From an uncultured Muribaculaceae bacterium (GTDB taxonomy: Bacteria > Bacteroidota > Bacteroidia > Bacteroidales > Muribaculaceae): 59,386 nucleotides of DNA. The DNA lies in the NCBI GenBank assembly GCA_910584665.1, contig CAJUBL010000008.1:1-59386 (forward strand). The letters are read 5' to 3'. Below, in pieces: positions 7,478-15,553 of the stretch (positions within the stretch are counted from its first letter, which is position 1; every line of letters begins with the position of its first letter). The notes beneath the pieces were generated by a model. It made no database searches. It had not been told where the DNA came from and saw only the letters and a program-made list of their open reading frames with translations. A program made the translations under genes and the position numbers.

Positions 7478-10435
7478 TCAGTTTTTCTTTACCACACCTA
7501 TACCTTTACGGCCATTGATTCCAATCTGTAATGGCCGGTCAAATTGTACCACCCTTATGAATTCCGTCTCATATACGGCTGGCATGGCATCAAGATAATC
7601 GATATCATAGACTCCATCGTGGCTGAACGGATTGATTGTGAAATATCCGACGCCAAAAGAAGTGAGATTCTGGAAGAAGTGTGTACCCTGGCTCGGCTCG
7701 ATTCGGTAGTTTGAGAGCGACGATTCCACAATAAGCCTGGCCGCTGAGATATCCGGCCATTTTACCGGAATGCCGAGAGCGGTATCACTCGACCCCCATC
7801 GACCCGGACCAATGAGTATGTAACCCACATTTCCGGCTACCATACGGCGGTTGAGACTCTCGATCTCACGGGCTATACGCGAGTTATTGGACGACGAGAA
7901 GTTGGCCGGCTTCACATACACTATTGTATCAATAGTGTCTATATTGCCATGCCCCAGAGCAGTGTTGCTCTTGAGCAGCAACTGGTCGTCCGGAATACAC
8001 AGAAGAGTATCATCCACCATATCCTTACGGTCGATAATAGGACGTATCTGCAACCAGTATATATGCCCTTTCATACCTCCGGTCTCAGGATCAATGACTC
8101 CGGCAAACTCAATCTCGACCGGACGCTGCATCTCATCCTGTCCATTGACCAGCATAAAGTCAATCGCCTTAGCCATCGGAAATACGCCGTGTGAAAGGAT
8201 GTTGGCAAATGTAACCACCTTACGTCCGGGGCCGGTATGGGTATCCCTTATCACCTGATCATTGACATCAAAGGTAGATACCATGTATTTCAATGCGGTT
8301 GTGGCTGCAAAATCCTGCACACGCTTCTTCACGATATTGAAGCCGTCATCAACCTTGACATCCTGTATAGCCCTGCTCATGTCAAGGGTATACAGACGCG
8401 TCTGTGTATCACGTAAGGCAAGATCAAGTGTCGATGTCTGCAATACCTTGTCGGGATGACGCGGACTGAAACGCAGGCTCAGACCGCCATCCACAATATA
8501 CTTACCCAAGCCTATGGCGATTTCGGCCACACCATCTTCCGGTTTCTCCTCACCCAAAGGATAATAGTTGAGCGAACGCCCCACTCCGGAGAACGATGGA
8601 AAATAAAAGTCTCCATACTGTCGGCCGACAACCTCCTGTATTATCACTGCCATCTTCTCCTGGTCTATGACATTGCTCGTAGCTGTCATATAAGCCTTGC
8701 TGTCTGCATAAAATACCGAAGCATATACTCCCTTTATAGCTTCGGTGAGCTGTCTGAGCATAACTTTCCGGTCTGCCACATTGGGTATCATATACGTTGC
8801 ATATATACCGGCAAACGGCTGGTAATGGGAATCCTCGAGCAGACTCGAAGACCTGACAGCCAGAGGTTTGTCCACAACTTCGAAGAGTGCCATAAAATCC
8901 TCTATAAGACGATCTGGCAATCTGGCTTCGAGAAAAGCCTGCAGTATGACACTGTCCGGGACATCGCTCAGAGCTATGGGATACAGGTCGTTGGATGACA
9001 TGAACTCATCAAAGATATCGGTGCAGAGCACTACCGTACGGGGTATAGATATAGATACTCCGTCAAAGTTGTCACACACCGGATTCTTCTTGATTATCGA
9101 GTCGATAAACGCCAGACCGCGTCCTTTTCCGCCGAGGGACCCCTGCCCTATCCTGGCGAAGTTGCTGTAGTGGTCGAAACGGTCCTTCTGGAACACAGCC
9201 ACCACACCACGGTTCTTCATCTTACGGTATTTGACAATCAGATCAAAAATGAGCTGACGCGTTGCAGGCATTTCCTCGACAGACAGAGACCGGTGTATCT
9301 TGATGATCTCGGCTATCGGGAACATAGCCCTGCTATATAGCCATCGCGATATGTCATTGCGGGAGGTGTGATAGAACAGAGCTTCGGCCGGAATATCAAA
9401 GATCGACTTCTGCATGTCTTTAAGCGACGACAGCCGCCCTATCTCAGCTCCTGTGGCCGGATCACGTATTATGAAGTCACCGAAACCGAAGTTGTCCATG
9501 ATCGCTTTCCCGAGATCAAGAGGAAGCTTCTTTGAGTTCTTGTCTATAAATACATTACCCATATCTATGACTCTGGGACCGTTGGCGGTCTCTGTAGACT
9601 CCACAATGATGGGCAGATAAGGATCAAGACTGTTGAGATATGCCGCAAGCCTGAGTCCGGCCTCGGGATCCTTGATTCCGTCCCGCCTGAACGATACATC
9701 AGTGATCACGCCCAGCATGTTGCTGCCATACTTTGCATACATAGCTACAGCCTCTTCATAGTCACGTGCAAGAATCACTTTCGGACGACCACGCATCCTC
9801 AGCATCTGCTCGTGCTCGTTCAGAGCCTCGGTCGAAAAGTCCATCGACTGCTTGAGCAGGAACTTGTATATATGAGGCAAAACCGAAGAATAGAACCTTA
9901 CAGAATCCTCCACGAGCATTATCGTCTGCACTCCGACATCAAGGACATCGTTATCAGCATTCATCTTATCCTCGAGAAGCTTTATGATAGCCAGTAACAG
10001 ATCGACATTGCCCAACCAGCTGAATACATAGTCTACAGCCGACAGATCCTCGTGGGCAAGTCTGCGCGATACCTCCTTGGAGAACGGAGTCAGAACCACT
10101 ATAGGTATGTCCGGATAATACCCCTTGATATCGCGTGCCCCGATAAATGTCTCACTTATATCACTGCCCGGCATAGCGATGATAAGATCAAAGTGTTTCT
10201 GTCCCAAAGCCTCCAGAGCTTCCCTTATGTGTGATACACGGGTCACACGGGGCGGCGAACTGAGGTTAAGTGCGACATACTCAAAATACAGCTGTTCCTC
10301 GACACGGCCGTCTTCCTCCATCATAAAGGCATCGTAGGGCGATGCGACCAGCAACACATTGAATATGCGTCGTTGCATCAGGTTCTGAAATGCGGTATCC
10401 TTCAGATATAGTTGACTTAGCGCTTCCTCGTTCAT
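7478..10435 (-). CDS. Double receiver domain fused to PEP-synthase-type ATP-grasp (PPDK_N) domain
   Basis: About 985 residues. Residues 24-155 read as a degenerate receiver domain: the strand that should carry the phospho-accepting Asp is LIIAMPG, with no Asp in place. Residues 171-315 read as an intact receiver: acidic pair Glu176/Asp177 (LVEDS), phospho-acceptor Asp246 (ITDVSF), Ser280/Thr281 and Lys299. From ~425 an ATP-grasp nucleotide-binding domain of the PEP synthase/PPDK N-terminal type follows (GSLGGKGRGLAF, AVRSSSLLEDS, YASVFYADS). The phosphohistidine swivel domain and the PEP/pyruvate barrel are both missing, so it should not be annotated as PEP synthase. The frame is open to 10486, but a -7 box at 10484-10491 places transcription start downstream of that codon; ATG 10435 is preferred. 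Confidence 0.8.
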   Translation of the reverse strand: MNEEALSQLYLKDTAFQNLMQRRIFNVLLVASPYDAFMMEEDGRVEEQLYFEYVALNLSSPPRVTRVSHIREALEALGQKHFDLIIAMPGSDISETFIGARDIKGYYPDIPIVVLTPFSKEVSRRLAHEDLSAVDYVFSWLGNVDLLLAIIKLLEDKMNADNDVLDVGVQTIMLVEDSVRFYSSVLPHIYKFLLKQSMDFSTEALNEHEQMLRMRGRPKVILARDYEEAVAMYAKYGSNMLGVITDVSFRRDGIKDPEAGLRLAAYLNSLDPYLPIIVESTETANGPRVIDMGNVFIDKNSKKLPLDLGKAIMDNFGFGDFIIRDPATGAEIGRLSSLKDMQKSIFDIPAEALFYHTSRNDISRWLYSRAMFPIAEIIKIHRSLSVEEMPATRQLIFDLIVKYRKMKNRGVVAVFQKDRFDHYSNFARIGQGSLGGKGRGLAFIDSIIKKNPVCDNFDGVSISIPRTVVLCTDIFDEFMSSNDLYPIALSDVPDSVILQAFLEARLPDRLIEDFMALFEVVDKPLAVRSSSLLEDSHYQPFAGIYATYMIPNVADRKVMLRQLTEAIKGVYASVFYADSKAYMTATSNVIDQEKMAVIIQEVVGRQYGDFYFPSFSGVGRSLNYYPLGEEKPEDGVAEIAIGLGKYIVDGGLSLRFSPRHPDKVLQTSTLDLALRDTQTRLYTLDMSRAIQDVKVDDGFNIVKKRVQDFAATTALKYMVSTFDVNDQVIRDTHTGPGRKVVTFANILSHGVFPMAKAIDFMLVNGQDEMQRPVEIEFAGVIDPETGGMKGHIYWLQIRPIIDRKDMVDDTLLCIPDDQLLLKSNTALGHGNIDTIDTIVYVKPANFSSSNNSRIAREIESLNRRMVAGNVGYILIGPGRWGSSDTALGIPVKWPDISAARLIVESSLSNYRIEPSQGTHFFQNLTSFGVGYFTINPFSHDGVYDIDYLDAMPAVYETEFIRVVQFDRPLQIGINGRKGIGVVKKN

Positions 10436-10483
10436 ATACAATATGTTAAGCCCCCATGTAAAATCAAGGCACAAGTTGTGGTC

Positions 10484-10491
10484 CAAAGTTA
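10484..10491 (-). promoter_or_regulatory. -7 box of the receiver/ATP-grasp gene
   Basis: TAACTTTG on the minus strand matches the Bacteroidetes -7 consensus TAnnTTTG. It gives a leader of about 40 bases before ATG 10435. No good -33 TTTG is seen at 19-21 bases. Confidence 0.5.
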
Positions 10492-10532
10492 GTAATAATC
10501 ATTGGAATATCACTAACCAATGCCTTGAAAAA

Positions 10533-10970
10533 TCACTCTGATACAATCTCAGAGGCAGCTTTCATTTCAGCGTATTCCTCCCAATCGGGATCGTTTTCAG
10601 TATATATCGTCAACGGCAATATTTCAAAACCGGAAAGCGCCTCGTTGAATTTGCGTCCGAATATGTGAGTACTCAACGTGTAAAACACCCAGTTGCGCTC
10701 TCCGTCACCGGTATAGACACCGGTAAGAACAGCCACCGGATCCTTGATGAAGACTTGCTGAAGAGCATCCTGAACCTGCTCCATCAATGTGGAAACTGCC
10801 AGATCCGGCATTCCGCCTGGATCGGAATCATAACGCCATGTTACCTCAACGCGAATACTGAATCTGGGGTTATTCCTGAATTCATCCACATCTCTGCGGC
10901 CGGTGACCATCACCAGTCTGCCATCCTCACTCTCGGTGGGTGCTGTCCACCAGTCTCCTTTCTCTATCAT
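10533..10970 (-). CDS. DUF695 domain protein
   Basis: A 145-residue soluble protein matching the general look of DUF695: an N-terminal WWTAPTESEDGRLVMVTG, a middle VLTGVYTGDGERNWVFYT, and a C-terminal TIYTENDPDWEEYAEM. The family's function is not established. There is no signal peptide, so it is cytoplasmic. The gene stands alone, 47 bases upstream of the receiver/ATP-grasp gene's open frame and divergent from the DUF3127 gene. A minus-strand -7 box at 11091-11098 suggests its own promoter with a leader of about 115 bases. Confidence 0.75.
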   Translation of the reverse strand: MIEKGDWWTAPTESEDGRLVMVTGRRDVDEFRNNPRFSIRVEVTWRYDSDPGGMPDLAVSTLMEQVQDALQQVFIKDPVAVLTGVYTGDGERNWVFYTLSTHIFGRKFNEALSGFEILPLTIYTENDPDWEEYAEMKAASEIVSE

Positions 10971-11090
10971 GATATAATTTTAAATTAATCAGCATTTTTA
11001 TCTGAACCCTGGCTATACATCATATCTATTCATAAATATACCTGATACACCCATGAATCACTCACCTCGCCAGACTGAAACACACTCTCA

Positions 11091-11098
11091 CAAAGGTA
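11091..11098 (-). promoter_or_regulatory. Possible -7 box for the DUF695 gene
   Basis: TACCTTTG on the minus strand fits TAnnTTTG. The -33 element is unclear and the leader would be long, so confidence is limited. Confidence 0.4.
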
Positions 11099-11129
11099 AA
11101 AAACTTTTTTGACTTTGGGTTATTAAAAA

Positions 11130-11161
11130 TTTGGGTATTCGCGAATCAATGCTTAAATTTG
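11130..11161 (+). promoter_or_regulatory. Bacteroidetes-type promoter of the DUF3127 gene
   Basis: TTTG (11130-11133), exactly 20 bases, then TAAATTTG (11154-11161): a full match to the Bacteroidetes sigma-ABfr consensus TTTG-N19-20-TAnnTTTG. Transcription should start near 11167, so the ATG at 11205 is a better start than the in-frame ATG at 11175. Confidence 0.8.
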
Positions 11162-11204
11162 TCTTCTCAAACACTTGAAATTACAAATTATAAGTAACTC
11201 AGAT

Positions 11205-11582
11205 ATGGAAGTAACAGGAAAGATTATCGTTGCCCTTCCCGAAGTATCGGGCACATCAAAGGCAGGCAACCAGTGGAAAAAACGCGAATATGTTCTCGAG
11301 ACATTAGATAACTACCCCTCTAAAATATTTTTCGATTTCTTCGGTGACCGTGCTGACCAGTACCCACTGTCAGTAGGCGACGAAATAAAACTCAGCTTTG
11401 ACATAGAGAGCCGCGAGTACAATGGCCGGTGGTTTACATCCATACGTGGCTGGAAAGCCGAGAAGACACAGGGTACCGCTCCTGTTGCAAACTCTCCTGC
11501 CGCCGATCCGTTCGCCGCGGCTTCCGCCACACCCACGTTCACACCAGCCCCAACCGATTCAAACGACGATCTCCCGTTCTAA
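11205..11582 (+). CDS. DUF3127 OB-fold-like protein with SSB-type C-terminal tail
   Basis: The 125-residue product begins MEVTGKIIVALPEVSG and carries a ~90-residue beta-rich domain of the DUF3127 type (WKKREYVLE, IFFDFFGDRADQY, GDEIKLSFDIESREYNGR). A Pro/Ala/Thr-rich linker follows and the protein ends in DDLPF. That layout, an OB-like fold, a flexible linker and an acidic tip ending in PF, is the one used by bacterial single-stranded DNA-binding proteins to recruit partners. DNA binding is inferred, not shown. The frame also has an ATG at 11175, but the promoter position favours 11205. The gene is monocistronic, with its own promoter and terminator. Confidence 0.85.
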   Translation: MEVTGKIIVALPEVSGTSKAGNQWKKREYVLETLDNYPSKIFFDFFGDRADQYPLSVGDEIKLSFDIESREYNGRWFTSIRGWKAEKTQGTAPVANSPAADPFAAASATPTFTPAPTDSNDDLPF

Positions 11583-11607
11583 AAGATTTCGGTCTGCAAG
11601 ACAAAAC

Positions 11608-11646
11608 AAGCCATGCACCTCTAAAGGTAGGCATGGCTTTATTTTT
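11608..11646 (+). terminator. Rho-independent terminator of the DUF3127 gene
   Basis: A 9-bp perfect stem (AAGCCATGC / GCATGGCTT) with an inner ACCT/AGGT pairing, followed by TATTTTTAT. Confidence 0.8.
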
Positions 11647-11652
11647 ATCCGG

Positions 11653-11701
11653 ATAAAAAACTGCACTCCAAAAGTTTTCATATAACTTTCAGAGTGCAGT
11701 T
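11653..11701 (-). terminator. Rho-independent terminator of the M16 protease gene
   Basis: On the minus strand a 10-bp perfect stem (AACTGCACTC / GAGTGCAGTT, arms 11692-11701 and 11659-11668) is followed by a run of T. It lies 20 bases past the protease stop codon and faces the plus-strand terminator of the DUF3127 gene. Confidence 0.8.
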
Positions 11702-11721
11702 AATCTTAGTTTTTATCAAAA

Positions 11722-14535
11722 TCACTCCGCTGGATCCATGATGATCACACGATAATTACCCGATGCATTAAGGGCTTTCATGTAATCCTGTACATCCTGT
11801 ACGGTAATACTGTTAAGAACATCAATAACACCGTTGAATGTGTCAACATTATTGATAAGTGTAGCGCTGATGGCATTCAGCCAGGGACGATTGAGCTCAA
11901 CTTCCTCCTTTGCATTCTTTACCATGTATTCTACAACCTTGGAGAGCTCCTCGGATGTGACATCTGATTCCATGGCCTTAAATTCCCTGGCGATGAAATC
12001 AAGTACTTCCGACTTCAGCTCAGGTTTCATCGGGAATGATGTCTGCATAATGGTATTCGGTCTGTTAATGCGGCCCAGACTTCCCTGAGCGCCGATAGAG
12101 TATACAGCCCCCATCTCTTCACGCACAGTCTCGAGCAGACGTTTACTCATTATCTGTCCGGCAATCGAGGCAACCTTCTGCGACTTGGCCGAATAAGGTA
12201 TATCGGCACTGGCAAGAATCGCCACCCATGTCTGGGGAGTTTCCATCGCAGTGGTGAAGTTGTCGGTCTTGGTACCACCGTTCATAGCAAGGGCGGGATT
12301 AAGCACAATCCCGTTCACAGCTTTTGACGGATCGGCGGGCAGTGTGGCAATATACTGCTCGATCAGCGGACGCAGTGTATCCATATCAACACTGCCGACA
12401 AAGATAAATGTATAGTCAGCCGCATTGGCGGTAAACTCATGGACCATCTTCACAATCTCATCCCGCTTTGCAGCATTGATTATCTCGTTGTTGATAACCT
12501 GCTGACGGGGATTATTGTAAAGCGCGCCAGTAAGATCACGCTGGAATATGAACTGAGGATTTTTCTCCTGATTAGCAAGAACACCCACAAGCATCTTCTG
12601 CAAAGCCTCATACTCGGCCGGATCGATAGTCAGGTTGGTAAATGTCATGTAGATGAGCTCCATGAGCGTAGGCAGGTCCTTGACGGTGGAGTTACCGTTG
12701 ACGTCACGTGTGTAGTCGTCGACCGACAGCGACACACCACACTGTTTGCCGGCCAGATACTTGTCAAGATCCTTATTGGTATATGTGCCCAGGCCTCGTG
12801 AACTCAGAGCATAAGGCATGAATATCAACTCGTTAGCATAACTATCGGCAATATCGGACGAACCACCCTTTGCAGTCGCATTGAACAAAATCTCGTCGGC
12901 CTTGAAGGCTGTCGGTTTAACTATTACCCTGACTCCGTTTGAAAGTGTAAGTTCGGTAGCACCCCACTGGTCGATAGCCTTCTCTGCCACAATCTTGCCG
13001 GGAGCGGGAAGTTTCTCTATAAGAGGCTCACTCTTGACCTCATCAACAAACGGAGCGATATCCTCGGCATCGACCTTTGCTATAACCTCAGCAATCTCGG
13101 CATCGGTAGGAACATGGATACCTTCGGCATCAGGCAGAAGGGCAATAAATACACGATTGTCGGGAGTTATAAGCTGAGCCAGCGTCTGGTTTATGGCCTC
13201 TACCGGTATCTGACTGGCAAGCATGTTCATAAGCTGATACTTGCTCTCAATACCCGGAATGGGATCATTGTCAATGAAATGACGTACATACTCCTTGACA
13301 TAAGTCCCGCTCTGACGCTTATTGCGTTCGTTATAGGCTTTCTCCAGACGAGACAGGTATTCACTGCGTGCCCTATCATACTCTGAGTGGGTGAAACCAC
13401 CGCGCTGCGCACGCAACAGCTCGCGATAGACCGATTCAAAAGCAGGACGGATGTCATTATCCTTACCTACTGCTACAATCGTAAACGCATCCTTGGTCTT
13501 GGCAACAAGGAACTCACCATAGCTGGCACCGGCCTGGGCGAAAGGAGTCGACGGATCTGACATCATATCACTAAGACGGTTGTTGAGCATGGCGGTCATC
13601 ATACTTGTAAGATAATTGACAGCCAGATATGAGATATCACCTTTAAGCGAATCAGGGAAAGCATCGGTCTTGAACATCATCTCGGCGATCTGCACAGTCT
13701 GTTCCTTATCCTTACCTATGGCATAGATGGTACCTGATGTATCGGGTACATCCAGATATACACGCTCCTTGGCGTTATCCGGCATCCTGATAGGTGAGAA
13801 CAGTTCCTTTATCTTATTCTCTATGCGGTCCACATCAATATCACCTACAACAATGATTCCCTGCTGATCAGGACGATACCATGTCTCATAGTAATCCCTG
13901 AGAGTCTGAGGATCAAAATTATCCACAACTTCCATAGTACCTATTGGAAGACGATAGCCGTATTTAGAACCGGGATAGATCTTCGGAAGCAGATTCTCTA
14001 TTATACGCTGTTGCCCCACGGTTGTACGACGCCACTCCTCGTGTATGACCCCGCGCTCCTTGTTTATTTCTTCGGTATCCAGCAGAAGAGCGTCAGCCCA
14101 GTCATGAAGAATGAGCAGACATGAGTCCTGCACACTCTCACGGTCAGTGGGTACATTGGAGATGTTATACACCGTCTCATCTATCGATGTATAGGCATTA
14201 AGATTATATCCGAACTTCACACCAACCGACTCAAGCCAGCTTATAAGCGAGTTCCCGGGGAAATTTTCAGTGCCGTTGAAGCACATGTGTTCCAGAAAAT
14301 GAGCCAGACCGCGCTGGTTATCCTCTTCCAGTGCCGATCCGACCTTTTGGGCAATGTAGAAGTCAGCCTGCCCCTTAGGAGTCTCATTATGTCGTATGTA
14401 ATAAGTCATACCGTTAGGAAGATGACCTATACGCACCTCGGGATCGACAGGCAGAGGCATCTGAGCCTGTGCAGACATACCCAGCATAAACAGTCCGCTG
14501 AGGACCATCAGAGCTTTAATTTTAAATTTCTTCAT
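11722..14535 (-). CDS. M16 family zinc protease, exported
   Basis: A 937-residue protein with a signal peptide (MKKFKIKALMVLSGLFMLGM, cut near AQA). The inverted zinc motif HFLEH is at residues 79-83, with the downstream Glu region RGVIHEEW. The two halves (about 30-480 and 520-937) look like the paired M16 domains of pitrilysin-like proteases. The second half lacks an HXXEH motif, as is normal. It should degrade oligopeptides in the periplasm or at the surface. It lies 174 bases downstream of lpxA with a terminator between them, so it is probably transcribed separately. A strong terminator follows it. Confidence 0.92.
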   Translation of the reverse strand: MKKFKIKALMVLSGLFMLGMSAQAQMPLPVDPEVRIGHLPNGMTYYIRHNETPKGQADFYIAQKVGSALEEDNQRGLAHFLEHMCFNGTENFPGNSLISWLESVGVKFGYNLNAYTSIDETVYNISNVPTDRESVQDSCLLILHDWADALLLDTEEINKERGVIHEEWRRTTVGQQRIIENLLPKIYPGSKYGYRLPIGTMEVVDNFDPQTLRDYYETWYRPDQQGIIVVGDIDVDRIENKIKELFSPIRMPDNAKERVYLDVPDTSGTIYAIGKDKEQTVQIAEMMFKTDAFPDSLKGDISYLAVNYLTSMMTAMLNNRLSDMMSDPSTPFAQAGASYGEFLVAKTKDAFTIVAVGKDNDIRPAFESVYRELLRAQRGGFTHSEYDRARSEYLSRLEKAYNERNKRQSGTYVKEYVRHFIDNDPIPGIESKYQLMNMLASQIPVEAINQTLAQLITPDNRVFIALLPDAEGIHVPTDAEIAEVIAKVDAEDIAPFVDEVKSEPLIEKLPAPGKIVAEKAIDQWGATELTLSNGVRVIVKPTAFKADEILFNATAKGGSSDIADSYANELIFMPYALSSRGLGTYTNKDLDKYLAGKQCGVSLSVDDYTRDVNGNSTVKDLPTLMELIYMTFTNLTIDPAEYEALQKMLVGVLANQEKNPQFIFQRDLTGALYNNPRQQVINNEIINAAKRDEIVKMVHEFTANAADYTFIFVGSVDMDTLRPLIEQYIATLPADPSKAVNGIVLNPALAMNGGTKTDNFTTAMETPQTWVAILASADIPYSAKSQKVASIAGQIMSKRLLETVREEMGAVYSIGAQGSLGRINRPNTIMQTSFPMKPELKSEVLDFIAREFKAMESDVTSEELSKVVEYMVKNAKEEVELNRPWLNAISATLINNVDTFNGVIDVLNSITVQDVQDYMKALNASGNYRVIIMDPAE

Positions 14536-14644
14536 GTTTATAGTTGTAAAATATAGTGTTTAGATTGATCGTACAAGTGATGAATGCTTCCGTTTATATC
14601 AGGTTAGACGCGATGATCTCAAAAAAGTTTCATCATCATGTCAA

Positions 14645-14687
14645 AAAAATACAAGGCTGTGTTGCCCTTACGGTCAGCACAGCCTTG
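14645..14687 (-). terminator. Rho-independent terminator after lpxA
   Basis: On the minus strand a 10-bp perfect stem (CAAGGCTGTG / CACAGCCTTG, arms 14678-14687 and 14652-14661) is followed by TATTTTTTTG. It ends the lpxD-lpxC/fabZ-lpxA unit. Confidence 0.8.
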
Positions 14688-14709
14688 ATCTGTAAGAAGT
14701 CTCTTCCTG

Positions 14710-15492
14710 TCAGCACCACTCGTAACCGCGTAATATACCACGCTTAGACGCACGTGCGAAGTCAAGTATCTGGTCACGGACCTCGCTTTGGGGTATCTCA
14801 GCTTCAATACGCTCTATCGCATCGCTCACATTGAGCTGTGACAGATATAGATAACGGTATATTTCCTGTATGGCATTGATATCCTCCGGAGAGAAATTCC
14901 GGCGACGCAAACCCACAATATTAATACCTGTGTAGGCGATCGGATCACGCGCAGCCTTTACGAAAGGCGGTATATCCTTATTGATCTTCGAACCTCCCTG
15001 AATCATCACATGAGGTCCGATATGACTGAACTGATGAATCAACGTGCCGCCTCCAATCACAGCAAGATCATCGATGATCACCTCGCCGGCTACCTGTGTG
15101 GCATTGGATATAATCACATAGTTACCTATAACACAGTCATGAGCCACATGACTGTAAGCCATTATAAGACAATTACTGCCTATTACCGTCTTGCCTTTCG
15201 ATGCTGTACCTCGGTTAACCGTAACACATTCACGCAAAGTCGTGTTATCGCCAACTATAGCCAAAGTCTCTTCACCCTTGAACTTAAGATCCTGAGGAAT
15301 TCCGGAAATAACCGCACCCGGGAAAACACGGCAGTTACGCCCAATGCGGGCTCCGTCAAGTATCGTAGCGTTATTCATTATGACCGTACCATCGCCTATC
15401 TCAACGTCGCGGGCCACAACAGCAAAAGGGCCTATCTCAACGTTGTTGCCAATTCTGGCTTCAGGATGTACTACTGCCAGTTGATGTATCAT
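14710..15492 (-). CDS. lpxA: Acyl-ACP--UDP-GlcNAc O-acyltransferase LpxA
   Basis: LpxA performs the first step of lipid A synthesis, adding a 3-hydroxyacyl chain to the 3-OH of UDP-GlcNAc. The 260-residue length matches the family. The first ~190 residues show left-handed beta-helix hexapeptides, starting MIHQLAVVHPEARIGNNVEI. The usual catalytic-His region is visible (MAYSHVAHDCVIGNYVII). The C-terminal helical part (NFSPEDINAIQEIYRYL) is typical. It is the last gene of the lpxD, lpxC-fabZ, lpxA run, with a 61-base gap to the gene upstream and a terminator after it. Confidence 0.96.
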   Translation of the reverse strand: MIHQLAVVHPEARIGNNVEIGPFAVVARDVEIGDGTVIMNNATILDGARIGRNCRVFPGAVISGIPQDLKFKGEETLAIVGDNTTLRECVTVNRGTASKGKTVIGSNCLIMAYSHVAHDCVIGNYVIISNATQVAGEVIIDDLAVIGGGTLIHQFSHIGPHVMIQGGSKINKDIPPFVKAARDPIAYTGINIVGLRRRNFSPEDINAIQEIYRYLYLSQLNVSDAIERIEAEIPQSEVRDQILDFARASKRGILRGYEWC

Positions 15493-15553
15493 GTTATATC
15501 AGTTTGTTATATTTTTAAGGGAGAAATATTTATATCAGGCGTATTATCGGCAA

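Noticed and set aside
7478..10435. PEP synthase (ppsA)
   Set aside because: Only the ATP-grasp part is present; the phosphohistidine and PEP-binding domains are missing.
10436..10486. Upstream extension of the receiver/ATP-grasp gene
   Set aside because: The -7 box at 10484-10491 means the extended start would not be transcribed.
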